Positions 14,320 to 22,560 of a stretch of DNA of 28,236 nucleotides are shown one piece after another (the first letter of the stretch is position 1; each line of letters begins with the position of its first letter). This stretch comes from Chrysochromulina parva (Eukaryota; Haptophyta; Prymnesiales; Chrysochromulinaceae). The translations under genes and the position numbers were made by a program. The notes under the pieces were generated by a model that worked only from the letters and a program-made list of their open reading frames with translations, was not told the DNA's origin and made no database searches. The stretch is from assembly GCA_002887195.1 (NCBI GenBank), contig PJAB01000383.1, forward strand, positions 1 through 28,236, given 5' to 3'.

Positions 14320-15945
14320 ATGTTGCCCACTACGGGCTCTAATACGCCCGTGGTCTCGGCCGCCGAGTCTTCGGCGGGCGCGCAATTCCGCGAGCTGCGA
14401 TCTCTCGGCCGCGGCGCGCAGGGTGAGGTGGTCCTTGTCGAGCACGTGGGCACGGGCGAGCGCTACGCCCTGAAGCGCCTCGAGCTCTCTCCGTGCACCT
14501 CGTCTGCGTCCTCTGCGGTGACAGAGGTCGAGGTACTCTGCAAGCTGCAGCACCCCAACTGCACTCGGCTTTACGGCGCGTGGCGTGCGAGCAGCCGCCT
14601 GCACATACTGATGGAGTATGCCGACGGCGGCTCGCTCGCCGACCGGGTAGCTGCGCAGCGCTCGAGTGGCGGTTGCCCCTTTGATGAGGAGCGAATTCTG
14701 GACTGGACAGTGCAGATCGTGAGCGCGCTCGCATACATGCACTCGCGGTCGGTGCTGCACCGCGATCTCAAGACGGGCAACATCTTCCTCACCGCACGCA
14801 ACCTCGTCAAGGTCGGCGACTTCGGAATCTCCAAGGTTCTCGAGGGTGAGGGCACAGCGCGTCTCGCGAAGACGGCGGTCGGCACACCGTACTATCTCGC
14901 GCCGGAGCTCGTGAACGGCGAGCATTACGGGCTGCAGGTCGACGTGTGGGCACTCGGCGTCGTGCTCTACGAGCTCATGACGCTCCGACGCCCCTTCGAA
15001 GCGGACAACCTGCCTGCGCTCGCGCTGCGCATCCTCAAGGTCCAATACCCACCGCCAGCGCCCTCGCTGCCGTACTCGGCCGAGCTGCGCGCGCTACTCG
15101 CGTCGCTGCTCCAGCGCGACCCCGCGCGCCGGCCGACGCTCGCACAGCTCGCTGCCGCGCCTCTCTTGCGTCGGCAGCACGCCAAGCTGCATGCTGAACT
15201 GCGCACGCTCTCACTCGCAGCGGCACCGCTGCCGCCGCCGCCGCCGCCGCCCGCGGCGCGCGCACCCGCCGCTTCGCCCAACGGGACTACGGGCGCGACT
15301 GTCGGCGCGACTGTCGGCGCGACTGTCGGCGCGACCGCCGCTGAAGGGCGGGCGGTTGCATGCGCGATGCGCATGCAACGCATGCTTGATGAGATGCTCG
15401 CGGCGACCGAGCCGCTACCCGCGCCGCCGCCGGCCGGCGGAAGGGGAGACGCCGAGGCGGCCGCGGCCGGGGATGCGACGGCAATGTTGGGGACAACGTC
15501 CGCAGGCGTCTGGCGCGATGAGGCGCTTGGCGCGGAGGCGGCGCCTGCCGCTTCCGATGCCGCTGCGTCGTCGCCAGGCGGGTCCCTCGCAGAGCACCTG
15601 CGCTTCTCACGCAACCTGCAGGCCCTCGAGCTCAACCTGGCGGCGATGGAGGTGGCCGGCGAGGAGCTGCCCGTGCGGCGCGACGAGCAGCACCACCCCC
15701 TGAACTCGCCCTCACTCGCCTTCTCGCCCGCTGCCGGGCTGCCACCGTCGCCGGCGGCCGCGCCCTTCTCGCCGCTCGCCGAAGCCGACCGCAATAGGCC
15801 ACCATCGAGTGGCCGCGGCCTGAAAACGCCGCCCCTCACGTCGCCGCCCACTGCGGTGGGCGGGACCGCCGCCGGAGCCGCCGCGGGGCTCTCGCCTAGC
15901 GTATCGATGCGCGCAGCGCGGTTGCTGCGGTCGAAATTTGAGTAA
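14320..15945 (+). CDS. NEK-type serine/threonine protein kinase
   Basis: The 541-residue protein starts at the first ATG at 14320; the frame extends upstream only to a GTG. The kinase domain fills residues 24-285 and looks active: glycine loop GRGAQGEV at 30-37, K52 in ALKRL, HRDLKTGN with H147 and D149, DFG at D167, and the activation-segment end VGTPYYLAPEL at 187-197. The combination HRDLKTGNIFLT plus GTPYYLAPE is typical of NIMA-related kinases, which act on centrosomes, spindles and cilia. The tail (290-541) is Ala/Pro/Ser-rich and disordered, with a proline run and a tandem repeat, plus a short helix near residues 425-450 (EHLRFSRNLQALELNLAAMEV). I see no long coiled coil. The family call is strong; which NEK class is unclear. 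Confidence 0.9.
   Translation: MLPTTGSNTPVVSAAESSAGAQFRELRSLGRGAQGEVVLVEHVGTGERYALKRLELSPCTSSASSAVTEVEVLCKLQHPNCTRLYGAWRASSRLHILMEYADGGSLADRVAAQRSSGGCPFDEERILDWTVQIVSALAYMHSRSVLHRDLKTGNIFLTARNLVKVGDFGISKVLEGEGTARLAKTAVGTPYYLAPELVNGEHYGLQVDVWALGVVLYELMTLRRPFEADNLPALALRILKVQYPPPAPSLPYSAELRALLASLLQRDPARRPTLAQLAAAPLLRRQHAKLHAELRTLSLAAAPLPPPPPPPAARAPAASPNGTTGATVGATVGATVGATAAEGRAVACAMRMQRMLDEMLAATEPLPAPPPAGGRGDAEAAAAGDATAMLGTTSAGVWRDEALGAEAAPAASDAAASSPGGSLAEHLRFSRNLQALELNLAAMEVAGEELPVRRDEQHHPLNSPSLAFSPAAGLPPSPAAAPFSPLAEADRNRPPSSGRGLKTPPLTSPPTAVGGTAAGAAAGLSPSVSMRAARLLRSKFE
15289..15336 (+). repeat. In-frame 12-bp tandem repeat in the kinase tail
   Basis: Four copies of a 12-mer, consensus GTCGGCGCGACT, encode Gly-Ala-Thr-Val blocks (TGATVGATVGATVGATA). 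The first copy begins ACGG and the last ends in C instead of T; the middle two are identical. The repeat lies in the disordered C-terminal tail. Confidence 0.92.
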
Positions 15946-16364
15946 CGATGTGAGTCACTCCTTTTCCCGAACCTTTACGGCGTGGCTAAGTATCGACACT
16001 CAGTGGCTACAGCCGGTGGCCCGGTGCAGGTCTCAAAAGAGGCGAAAAGACAGACTGTAATATTAACGTTTGAGTATAAAAATGACCATGTTGTAGCGCA
16101 TGAGTCCGCTGCACCTGCAGTCTCCTCGATGTGGAAGCAGAAAGGAACGTGAGCGCGGGTGTGTGTCCGCGAAATACAATGCAACTGGTAAGAAAAGCGA
16201 GCGGCAGCGGTTACGCGTGAACACGTTCCCGCTCTCCTCGACGGTTTCAAAAGACAAAACGACCGGGAAAAGACATCCACGACGGTTGCATTTCTCAAAC
16301 GGCAGAAGCAACTCTGCCCCAACGCCAGCATCTGCCGGTGGTTCCCATCCACGCGCGCGAGTCA
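15946..16364. promoter_or_regulatory. Upstream region of the MYB gene, 419 bp
   Basis: This co-directional gap holds the kinase 3' end and the MYB promoter and leader. A TATA-like TATAAAAA lies at 16075-16082, about 283 bp before the ATG, after an AT-rich stretch (GTAATATTAACG). Two matches to the animal/plant MYB site CNGTTR occur at 16208-16213 (CGGTTA) and 16283-16288 (CGGTTG), which would suit self-regulation. Such 6-mers are common, so this is suggestive only. Antisense frames of 100-125 codons here show no recognisable composition. Confidence 0.4.
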
Positions 16365-18206
16365 ATGGCCCAGCACGCCTACAGCCCCGCGGCGTACGCC
16401 ATCGAGACCAACTACTCGGTCACACCCTTCGCATACATGCCCACGACCACCGCCGTACAAGTTGGCGCGGCCGAGGGCCTCAACGCCGCGCACGCCGCCA
16501 TCGCTGAGGCTGCTGGCCAGTCCCAGGAAGGCCCCCTGCCAGGGCACGTGCTCGCGATCGCGGTGCCCGGCTCGAAGAACGACAGCACTCCGCCCTCTGG
16601 CGAGCCCTCACCCTCGAGCGAGAACCTCTCCGGCGATAACGATGACGACGATGGCCACCAGGGCGCGTGGAAGAAGCACGTCTGGACAACTGCTGAGGAC
16701 TGGAAGCTGCGCGAGCTGATTGCCGAGTGCGGCTCGAAGGTGCGCTGGTCGATGATTGGCGACAAGATGGAAGGCCGCTCCGGCAAGCAGTGCCGCGAGC
16801 GCTGGCACAACCACCTCTCCCCTGAGGTGCGCAAGCACAAGTGGACGCACGACGAGGACCGCGCCATCATCGAGGCCGTGCAGCTCTACGGCACGCGCTG
16901 GTCCGAGATCGTCAAGATGTTCCCGGGGCGCACGGACAACGCAATCAAGAACCGTTGGAACTCGATGCAGCGCAAGGAGGAGCGCCGCCAGAAGCGCCTC
17001 ACAGAATCGAGCGTCTTCCAAGCTCAGCAGGCGGCACACGCCTTCGCCGTCGATGGCGGCTACTTCGACCCGGCGGCCGCGGCAGCGGCGGGCGGCCCGG
17101 CGGCGGCGGCGGAGGCCAGTGAGGCGCCGCAGTACTACTACACCCCCGAATCGGCCATGAACGCGTATCCTGCGCAGCGCCGCCGCCTCGTCCAGCTCAC
17201 TGACTACCAGCCTGCGGCTGCTCTCCTTGCGGCCGGGCAGCAGCAGCCGATCGCCAGCGTGGACGTCGACGTCGACGCCGTCAGTGCGCCCGCGCTCGCG
17301 CTGCCGCCGCCACCCACGACCACCGTGCCCGTCGCGTCGGCCGTCGTCGCTCCGCAAAGCGCGCCCTTTCACTCAGCTCTCGCGCAGCAATTGCGCTCGA
17401 TTGCGCCCCTTGGGCCGGATCAGGTGCCCCTTCCCAACCTCCAAAAGGGCGGGAAGCGTAAGCGGGCGGTGCAGGCGCGCGCAGACCTTGACGCGGCCTC
17501 GCTCGTGCTCGGGCTTAATGGCGATACCCCATCCATGTCTGCCAGCGCCACGCCCGCGTCCGCATCGCACTACCATGCCCATGTGGTGGCACTCGCTTAC
17601 CCACAGAGTGACGAGGCGCAGCTGCACGTGCCGCACGCCGAGACGCCGCAGCCGCCCCCCGTGTCGGCCGGCGCTCCCGCGGTCTCCGCCGCTGCCTACG
17701 CGGCCGTCGCCGACGCAGCCGCCGCTGCTTCCGCCGCGCAGGCTGCCGCCTACTCGGCAACGCGAGTGCCAGCAGTGAACGTAAAGTCGATCAATCAGGC
17801 CGCTTGGTCTAACTCGGGCCCTGTGACAGCGATGCTGGTGCGGCCGGTGCGGCCCGCGGGCATGAACGGCTTTGCCGCCGCCGCGGCGCAGCTGCAGGGA
17901 CAGGCCCCGATCACCGCGATCGCCGCTGTGCCGCCGCCGCCGCCCTCGCCGACCCGCGCTTCATGGGGGATGGCGCGTGCGGCCAAGCTCCTCCCCATCC
18001 AGACGCACTCCGAGATGCACTCCGGTCTGCTGGGCAAGGAGAATGCCGACTCGCCGCGCGCCGCCGAGTCGCCGCGGCACAAATCGGCCCCCGCGCTCGC
18101 ACTCTCAGGCAACTCGCCCTGCCGGCAAAAGGCGCTCGGCGGTCGGCAGACGACCGACTTCGAAGCGGCGCTCGCCATGCAGGCGCTCTTTGGCGGCGCC
18201 CCGTAA
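16365..18206 (+). CDS. R2R3-type MYB transcription factor
   Basis: This 613-residue protein starts at the first ATG; the frame opens upstream only from a GTG. Two MYB repeats occupy residues 103-205, with tryptophans at 107, 128 and 147 and then 160, 179 and 198. The recognition helices are GRSGKQCRERWHNHL and GRTDNAIKNRWNSM, nearly the classic c-Myb sequences, so binding to a YAAC-G/TG-type site is expected. The first tryptophan of the second repeat is kept, as in animal Myb and unlike most plant R2R3 proteins. Repeat one has one extra residue between its first two tryptophans. An acidic serine stretch precedes the domain (residues 80-102). The C-terminal 400 residues are Ala/Pro/Gln-rich with valine-aspartate and alanine runs, probably activation or low-complexity sequence. 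It acts in the nucleus. The targets are unknown. Confidence 0.93.
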   Translation: MAQHAYSPAAYAIETNYSVTPFAYMPTTTAVQVGAAEGLNAAHAAIAEAAGQSQEGPLPGHVLAIAVPGSKNDSTPPSGEPSPSSENLSGDNDDDDGHQGAWKKHVWTTAEDWKLRELIAECGSKVRWSMIGDKMEGRSGKQCRERWHNHLSPEVRKHKWTHDEDRAIIEAVQLYGTRWSEIVKMFPGRTDNAIKNRWNSMQRKEERRQKRLTESSVFQAQQAAHAFAVDGGYFDPAAAAAAGGPAAAAEASEAPQYYYTPESAMNAYPAQRRRLVQLTDYQPAAALLAAGQQQPIASVDVDVDAVSAPALALPPPPTTTVPVASAVVAPQSAPFHSALAQQLRSIAPLGPDQVPLPNLQKGGKRKRAVQARADLDAASLVLGLNGDTPSMSASATPASASHYHAHVVALAYPQSDEAQLHVPHAETPQPPPVSAGAPAVSAAAYAAVADAAAAASAAQAAAYSATRVPAVNVKSINQAAWSNSGPVTAMLVRPVRPAGMNGFAAAAAQLQGQAPITAIAAVPPPPPSPTRASWGMARAAKLLPIQTHSEMHSGLLGKENADSPRAAESPRHKSAPALALSGNSPCRQKALGGRQTTDFEAALAMQALFGGAP

Positions 18207-18802
18207 GGTGGCGCGTGCATGCGCACAGCTCACGACGAGAGGCGAGCGCACAGGCGGCCTGGGCGAGCCTCGGCACATTCTTCCGTCGGCCCAAAGGCTC
18301 TGGAAGGTTCCATATGGGGACATGAGCTCAAGGGGATGATGGTGGGTTCATGCTCACGGATGGCGGCAGGCGTGCTCTGCAAAGCGACAGTGACCTTGTC
18401 CTCGGAGCGGCGGTCGGCGGAAGACACAACGGGCGTGTTCTGAGCAACGATGAGGACGTTGCTGTGTCCAATAGATTATGGGAGAGGCCAGGCATACGCA
18501 TGGGCATACGGCAGCTCGGCGGGTCGGAGCGAGGTGTTAGCAGAGCGCGGTGTTCAGGACAATTGGTTCAGGGCCTGCCGGCCACCAGCCTCGCGGTGTG
18601 TCGCGGACCTGAACGGCTCGACGGTCCGATTTCCATTTGTGTGGTGCCGACGACGTTTGATTCACGGCGGGTGAACCGGTGGGGCGTGTGCGCACTGCGC
18701 GCGGGCCGCGGGGGCGCGGTCGCGCCGTCGCGCGAGTGACGCGGGTGCGTCGGGACTCGAATAGAGTATAACCGAGTTTTTAATTTAAAATCAATCGAGT
18801 GG
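18207..18802. other. Convergent intergenic region, 596 bp, no gene supported
   Basis: The region lies between the stops of the MYB gene (+) and the CNB-fold gene (-). A 129-codon frame with an ATG at 18350 (to 18739) is the best open frame, but its product has no recognisable domain or regular composition and it lies across expected 3' untranslated regions. Near the right end the DNA turns AT-rich (18765-18800, TTTTTAATTTAAAA), which would suit the 3' end of the minus-strand transcript. GGCGCG at 18713-18718 and CGCGCC at 18721-18726 form a tight hairpin. Confidence 0.45.
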
Positions 18803-20911
18803 TCAATGCAAAAGTGGGTCACTATAGCATTCGACAGACGGCACCCACCCGTCCTCGGTGGCGCCTTTGATGCCACCCGGCCGCTTGCTCATGAGCCGGA
18901 GGACCTCGGTGCGAACCTGCACCACCGGGCTCCAATTTGCGCGCCACTCCTTCTTAGCAGCATAGTGAGCGATGGTGCGACTGTCTCCATATTGCTTGTG
19001 CGAGGCAAGGAGCAGCGCTTGCGTAGACGACGGCGGCACGAATGCGGCCACGGACTCGTCGTCTTCGTCGTCCACTGCCGTCTTCGTCGACTCCTGCTCG
19101 ATGATCTCATTCGCCCAGTTCAGGTTGTTCTGCCTCTGGAGCTCGACCTGGTTCAGCTTGGCCGCTGCCGAAGCTTTCCATCCTAACAGGCCATCCTGCC
19201 CCTGGAGTCCCATTAGCCGGCTGATAATGCGCACCCATTTGATCGCGTATCTGAGCGCCGGCTCGCGGGCGATCGGCAGCTCGCGAAATGGGATGTATTC
19301 GTCGTCATCGAGCTTGATGCCACCAGCCTTTTGGCTGCGCAATTCTTGGGTTGTGAATTGTGAGGCGACGGTCCGGGTCAGCACCTTGAAGCCTGGGCAC
19401 AGCAGCTGGAATTGCGGCAGGTTGGACGCATGCAGCGTCAGGGCCAGCGTCGGGGCCAACACATCTGCATCACCAGCACGGCTATTATTCTTGGCCCACT
19501 GAATTGTCTCGCCCAGCCATGGGTATGTCGAGAGGCCCGTGTACTCTGCGAGAAACGTCCGCGGGGCGTGGCGCTTCTTGAGCCGCCAGACCTGCACCTT
19601 GCCCCAAAGGATGATGTACAACTGATCGGCCGCCTCACCCTGTTCGAAGATTTGTACGCCAGCGTCGAAAAAGCGCACACCAAACAGTGGCGCAAGTAGA
19701 CGGATCGTGAGCGGTGGCAACGTTGAGAAGAAATTGACGCGGCAGAGCGTCGTTTCGACAAAGGCGGCCACGAGTCCGTGGCGAAAGATCTCGCCCGCTT
19801 TGTAAAAGTTTGTCCTTCCAAGTTTTTGATCGAGGCCCTCGAGGCTCAGCACGAGGAGCTCAGTCGGCTCCTCTGTCACGACGTCGCGCTCGCGCGGCAC
19901 AGTTGGCGCAAGTGCGCTTAGGATGCCAAAGTTAGCGCAGGGTCCGATCGTCTCCTCGCCGACGCCTTTCGACAGCATCGCTGTGTCGCGCTTCTCAGGC
20001 TCGAGGGCCTGGTTAAAGAATTGGCGCTCGATGCGCGACGGAAAGACACGAAGTCGGCCACGCAGCACGACGTATACCATGTTGCCTGGCAGGCCCTCGG
20101 TCATGACATGGGAATACTTGGGAAACAGCTTCCGACTGCCGATGCGCAGCAGCCTCGCGACGTCCTCCCTCCTCAGGTCGGTGCATGGCTGCGACCGCGA
20201 AAGCACTTCGATGGCTTCGTCCTGGCTCAGAGGCGAGAGAAGCATGTCGTTGGGCACGGCCGTGGGAGCGGGGCTTAGCGGCACTCGTTTCGCTGGGATG
20301 TCCCATATCTGGCGAAGCACATTCTGGTGGAGGCCCGATTCCTCGGTCGTCTCTTCTCCTGATCGCCCGTTCGCGCTCTTTGGCTGCTTCTGCGTCGCGA
20401 GATACACGAGGAGGCGCTCTTCTGCACGGGCAAGTGTCCGCGGAGAGACGATCGCATCGTCAGCCTCCGAGTTACGACCCTCACGGCCGAACTTTCGAGC
20501 ATAAGTATTCTCGACCGTCGATGCGGGCCTGCGCCCTGACCGAAGGCTCGGGGTGGATGGTGCTAGAGATGGGTGGATGCCAAGAAGTGGGGTGGATGCA
20601 GTGCCACCGCCTGAAGACGCAAGTGGTTGCAGCGAGCCACCGCGAAGTAGAGCCGTGCGCTGGCTGCTGCTGTGTGCGCTGGCAGAGTGAGCTCGGTCCC
20701 ATTCGGAGCCTCTCGTTCCTACTGGAACTGCTGCCAGCAGCGATCTCATGTACGTTCGCTGATCTCGGTCAATCTTCGCGCCTGCGAGCGCATCGACGCT
20801 CTGAACATGCATAGGGCCCGGCAAGTAGTCCTGCACCGCGGTGAGACGCTTTCGAGAGTGCGTGCCCAGGATGGTCGACCCTGTCAAAGGCAGCGGAATC
20901 GGCGACGACAT
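18803..20911 (-). CDS. Protein with two cyclic-nucleotide-binding (CNB) folds
   Basis: This 702-residue protein uses the ATG at 20911; the frame extends five codons upstream only from a TTG. Residues 1-220 are Ser/Arg-rich and disordered. The first CNB-like fold (about 238-365) has KLFPKYSHVMTEGLPGNMVYVVLRGRLRVF, and the second starts near 393 with FFDAGVQIFEQGEAADQLYIILWGKVQVW. These are the standard jelly-roll strands of the CAP/PKA-R family. The phosphate-binding cassettes are poor: fold one reads FGILSALA...PRERDVV, without the usual Glu, and fold two reads LGETIQW without a matching PRxA. Real cyclic-nucleotide binding is therefore doubtful. The C-terminus is helical and charged. Similar double-CNB proteins without catalytic domains occur in flagellates. 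It is divergent from the GT31 gene. Confidence 0.82.
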   Translation of the reverse strand: MSSPIPLPLTGSTILGTHSRKRLTAVQDYLPGPMHVQSVDALAGAKIDRDQRTYMRSLLAAVPVGTRGSEWDRAHSASAHSSSQRTALLRGGSLQPLASSGGGTASTPLLGIHPSLAPSTPSLRSGRRPASTVENTYARKFGREGRNSEADDAIVSPRTLARAEERLLVYLATQKQPKSANGRSGEETTEESGLHQNVLRQIWDIPAKRVPLSPAPTAVPNDMLLSPLSQDEAIEVLSRSQPCTDLRREDVARLLRIGSRKLFPKYSHVMTEGLPGNMVYVVLRGRLRVFPSRIERQFFNQALEPEKRDTAMLSKGVGEETIGPCANFGILSALAPTVPRERDVVTEEPTELLVLSLEGLDQKLGRTNFYKAGEIFRHGLVAAFVETTLCRVNFFSTLPPLTIRLLAPLFGVRFFDAGVQIFEQGEAADQLYIILWGKVQVWRLKKRHAPRTFLAEYTGLSTYPWLGETIQWAKNNSRAGDADVLAPTLALTLHASNLPQFQLLCPGFKVLTRTVASQFTTQELRSQKAGGIKLDDDEYIPFRELPIAREPALRYAIKWVRIISRLMGLQGQDGLLGWKASAAAKLNQVELQRQNNLNWANEIIEQESTKTAVDDEDDESVAAFVPPSSTQALLLASHKQYGDSRTIAHYAAKKEWRANWSPVVQVRTEVLRLMSKRPGGIKGATEDGWVPSVECYSDPLLH

Positions 20912-21027
20912 GGTGAACGGGACCAAATCACCCTTTGTCCACGTCGGGAAACGGCGCGCGTCGCGTGCTTACCGGTAAAAAGACACCGGGGGGAGCCGGG
21001 ACACACAACTCCCCATTTTATGCATCC
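20912..21027. promoter_or_regulatory. Compact divergent promoter, 116 bp, with central palindrome
   Basis: These 116 bp separate the CNB-fold gene (minus) and the glycosyltransferase gene (plus). The 10-bp palindrome TTACCGGTAA lies at 20969-20978, almost at the midpoint. ACCGG recurs at 20985-20989. The right end before the ATG is less GC-rich (CCCCATTTTATGCATCC). Two-way promoter activity is inferred from geometry. Confidence 0.5.
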
Positions 21028-22428
21028 ATGAATCGGGGGGTTGTTTCCAAGTCAAGCTCTCTTCTAACTTTGGGTCGATTGCGCGAACGATCAAAAACAC
21101 ATCTCTGGCGTTCCTTCCTAGCCATGGTCGCCGGTGGCCGCGAGCTGATCGCGGCGGCGCTGGCCACGCTTGGGCTCATCCTGTTCCTCAACTTGCTTCC
21201 CGCTGAGCGCTGCGAGACGATCCCTATGGTCATCGACTCTGCGGGCTCTCGGCCTCTTGCGGTCGGCAGCGAATCTCCGTCCTCTTTTGGCCCCGTATCC
21301 AGCTCACCTTATGGAGATGGTGAGCCGATGCCGCCTCCGCCACCGCGGAGTGACGAACATGCGGCTGTCTCGCCTCGTTCATCGTACCGCCCTGCGCCCA
21401 AGCTCATGGCAGTCGGCATCATCACGGCACCAACGCACTTCGACCGTCGCCTGTGGATTCGGCAGAAGCTGCGAGTGAGCGATGCGCGTCGCCGCGGCAT
21501 CCGCGTGCTCTTCGTGCTAGGAGTGCGCAATCGCATGACGCCCGCGCAGCGGCTTGCCATCCGTCACGAGGAGACTGCTCACGGCGATGTCGTCTTCGTG
21601 GGCGCGCGCGACTGGGTTCCGCATGCGGTCGCTGAGAAGTCGCTCGCGTGGTGGGAGCACGCGGCTGCGCATCTTCCGGGCTACCGCTGGTACATGAAGA
21701 CGGACGACGACTCTCTCGCGCACCTGCCGCGACTCGAGATGGACCTCGCGTTGATGAGCTCGATGGGTCGCTCCCACTACTATTACGGAGTGATGACCTG
21801 GCGCGCGTGGACTCCTTTCCACACAGAGGCCGACGCGGCGTGCGGCGAGCGCGGCGACGACGGCCCCTCTCTCGACGGGCCGTCGGCGCGCCTCGAGCGG
21901 CTGATGCTGGACCGTCGGCCCGGCGGCGCATGCTCCCGCGCTGTCGGCCCCTTCCCATTTGCGGACGGCTCCCTCCAAATCTTATCGGACGACCTCATGC
22001 GTGCCTTCGTTGAGTCGCCGCTCGCGCGCAACTTTTCGCGCAGCCACCTGTCGCGCCAGGGGCCGCCGTACTGGACGCACGAGGACGCGGGCGTGGGGTA
22101 CCTCATCTTCCATTCGGCCATCCTGCAGACGCTTCCGCTCACGTACGTGGTGCTTTCGCCGTGGAAGCACAACAAGTTTTGGATCAATTGGTTTCCTCGG
22201 CACAACCCATCGCTCCCCGACGAGCACGTGGTCAACACCCACAAGGTCGTCACCTCGATGATGGCCCAGATTGCGCAGGACGCGTACGAAAATTCCACGT
22301 ACGCAGCAGACCCCTTCGTGTGCGTCGACTGCGCGAAAACGTGGGGCTGGCGGGGTGGCTTTGAAACGAGCGTCGGTCGATTCCCCATTGAGCGCGTCGC
22401 GTGCTGCAACAAGAGGACCGATACATAG
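21028..22428 (+). CDS. GT31 family (beta-1,3-galactosyltransferase-like) glycosyltransferase
   Basis: This 466-residue protein starts at the first in-frame ATG; a second ATG at 21124 sits just before the membrane helix. A short basic cytosolic tail, one transmembrane helix at about 38-57 (LIAAALATLGLILFLNLLP) and a Pro/Ser-rich stem give the type II layout of Golgi enzymes. The catalytic domain shows the GT31 marks: RRLWIRQKL after the first strand, VLFVLGV, the metal-binding triad D226-D227-D228 in MKTDDDS, and E352-D353 in HEDAGVGYLI. It should add galactose or N-acetylhexosamine from a UDP-sugar in beta-1,3 linkage, though the exact donor cannot be read off. Four cysteines crowd the C-terminus (CVDC and CC), probably disulphide-bonded. 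It acts in the Golgi lumen. Confidence 0.88.
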   Translation: MNRGVVSKSSSLLTLGRLRERSKTHLWRSFLAMVAGGRELIAAALATLGLILFLNLLPAERCETIPMVIDSAGSRPLAVGSESPSSFGPVSSSPYGDGEPMPPPPPRSDEHAAVSPRSSYRPAPKLMAVGIITAPTHFDRRLWIRQKLRVSDARRRGIRVLFVLGVRNRMTPAQRLAIRHEETAHGDVVFVGARDWVPHAVAEKSLAWWEHAAAHLPGYRWYMKTDDDSLAHLPRLEMDLALMSSMGRSHYYYGVMTWRAWTPFHTEADAACGERGDDGPSLDGPSARLERLMLDRRPGGACSRAVGPFPFADGSLQILSDDLMRAFVESPLARNFSRSHLSRQGPPYWTHEDAGVGYLIFHSAILQTLPLTYVVLSPWKHNKFWINWFPRHNPSLPDEHVVNTHKVVTSMMAQIAQDAYENSTYAADPFVCVDCAKTWGWRGGFETSVGRFPIERVACCNKRTDT

Positions 22429-22560
22429 TCATAGACCGTGTCAGCGAACAAGCACGCCCCGTGGCACATTGCCCAGACCGCGTCTCGCGTATGTTCACAG
22501 TAAAAAGGCTAGCGTTCACACCTCACAGCTTCAACACGAGTTCCCTTCGTCGAATGGGCG

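Noticed and set aside
15975..16365. Minus-strand frames of 100 and 125 codons upstream of the MYB gene
   Set aside because: Cys/Arg/Thr-rich products without domain pattern, lying opposite the MYB leader.
18350..18739. 129-codon forward frame between the MYB and CNB-fold genes
   Set aside because: It has an ATG but no recognisable domain or regular composition, and it lies in the expected 3' untranslated zone of two convergent genes.
22491..22560. Possible tiny intron joining an ATG at 22491 to the LRR frame (GT at 22500, AG at 22528)
   Set aside because: A 29-nt intron is too short to be credible, and the added residues would not supply a signal peptide.
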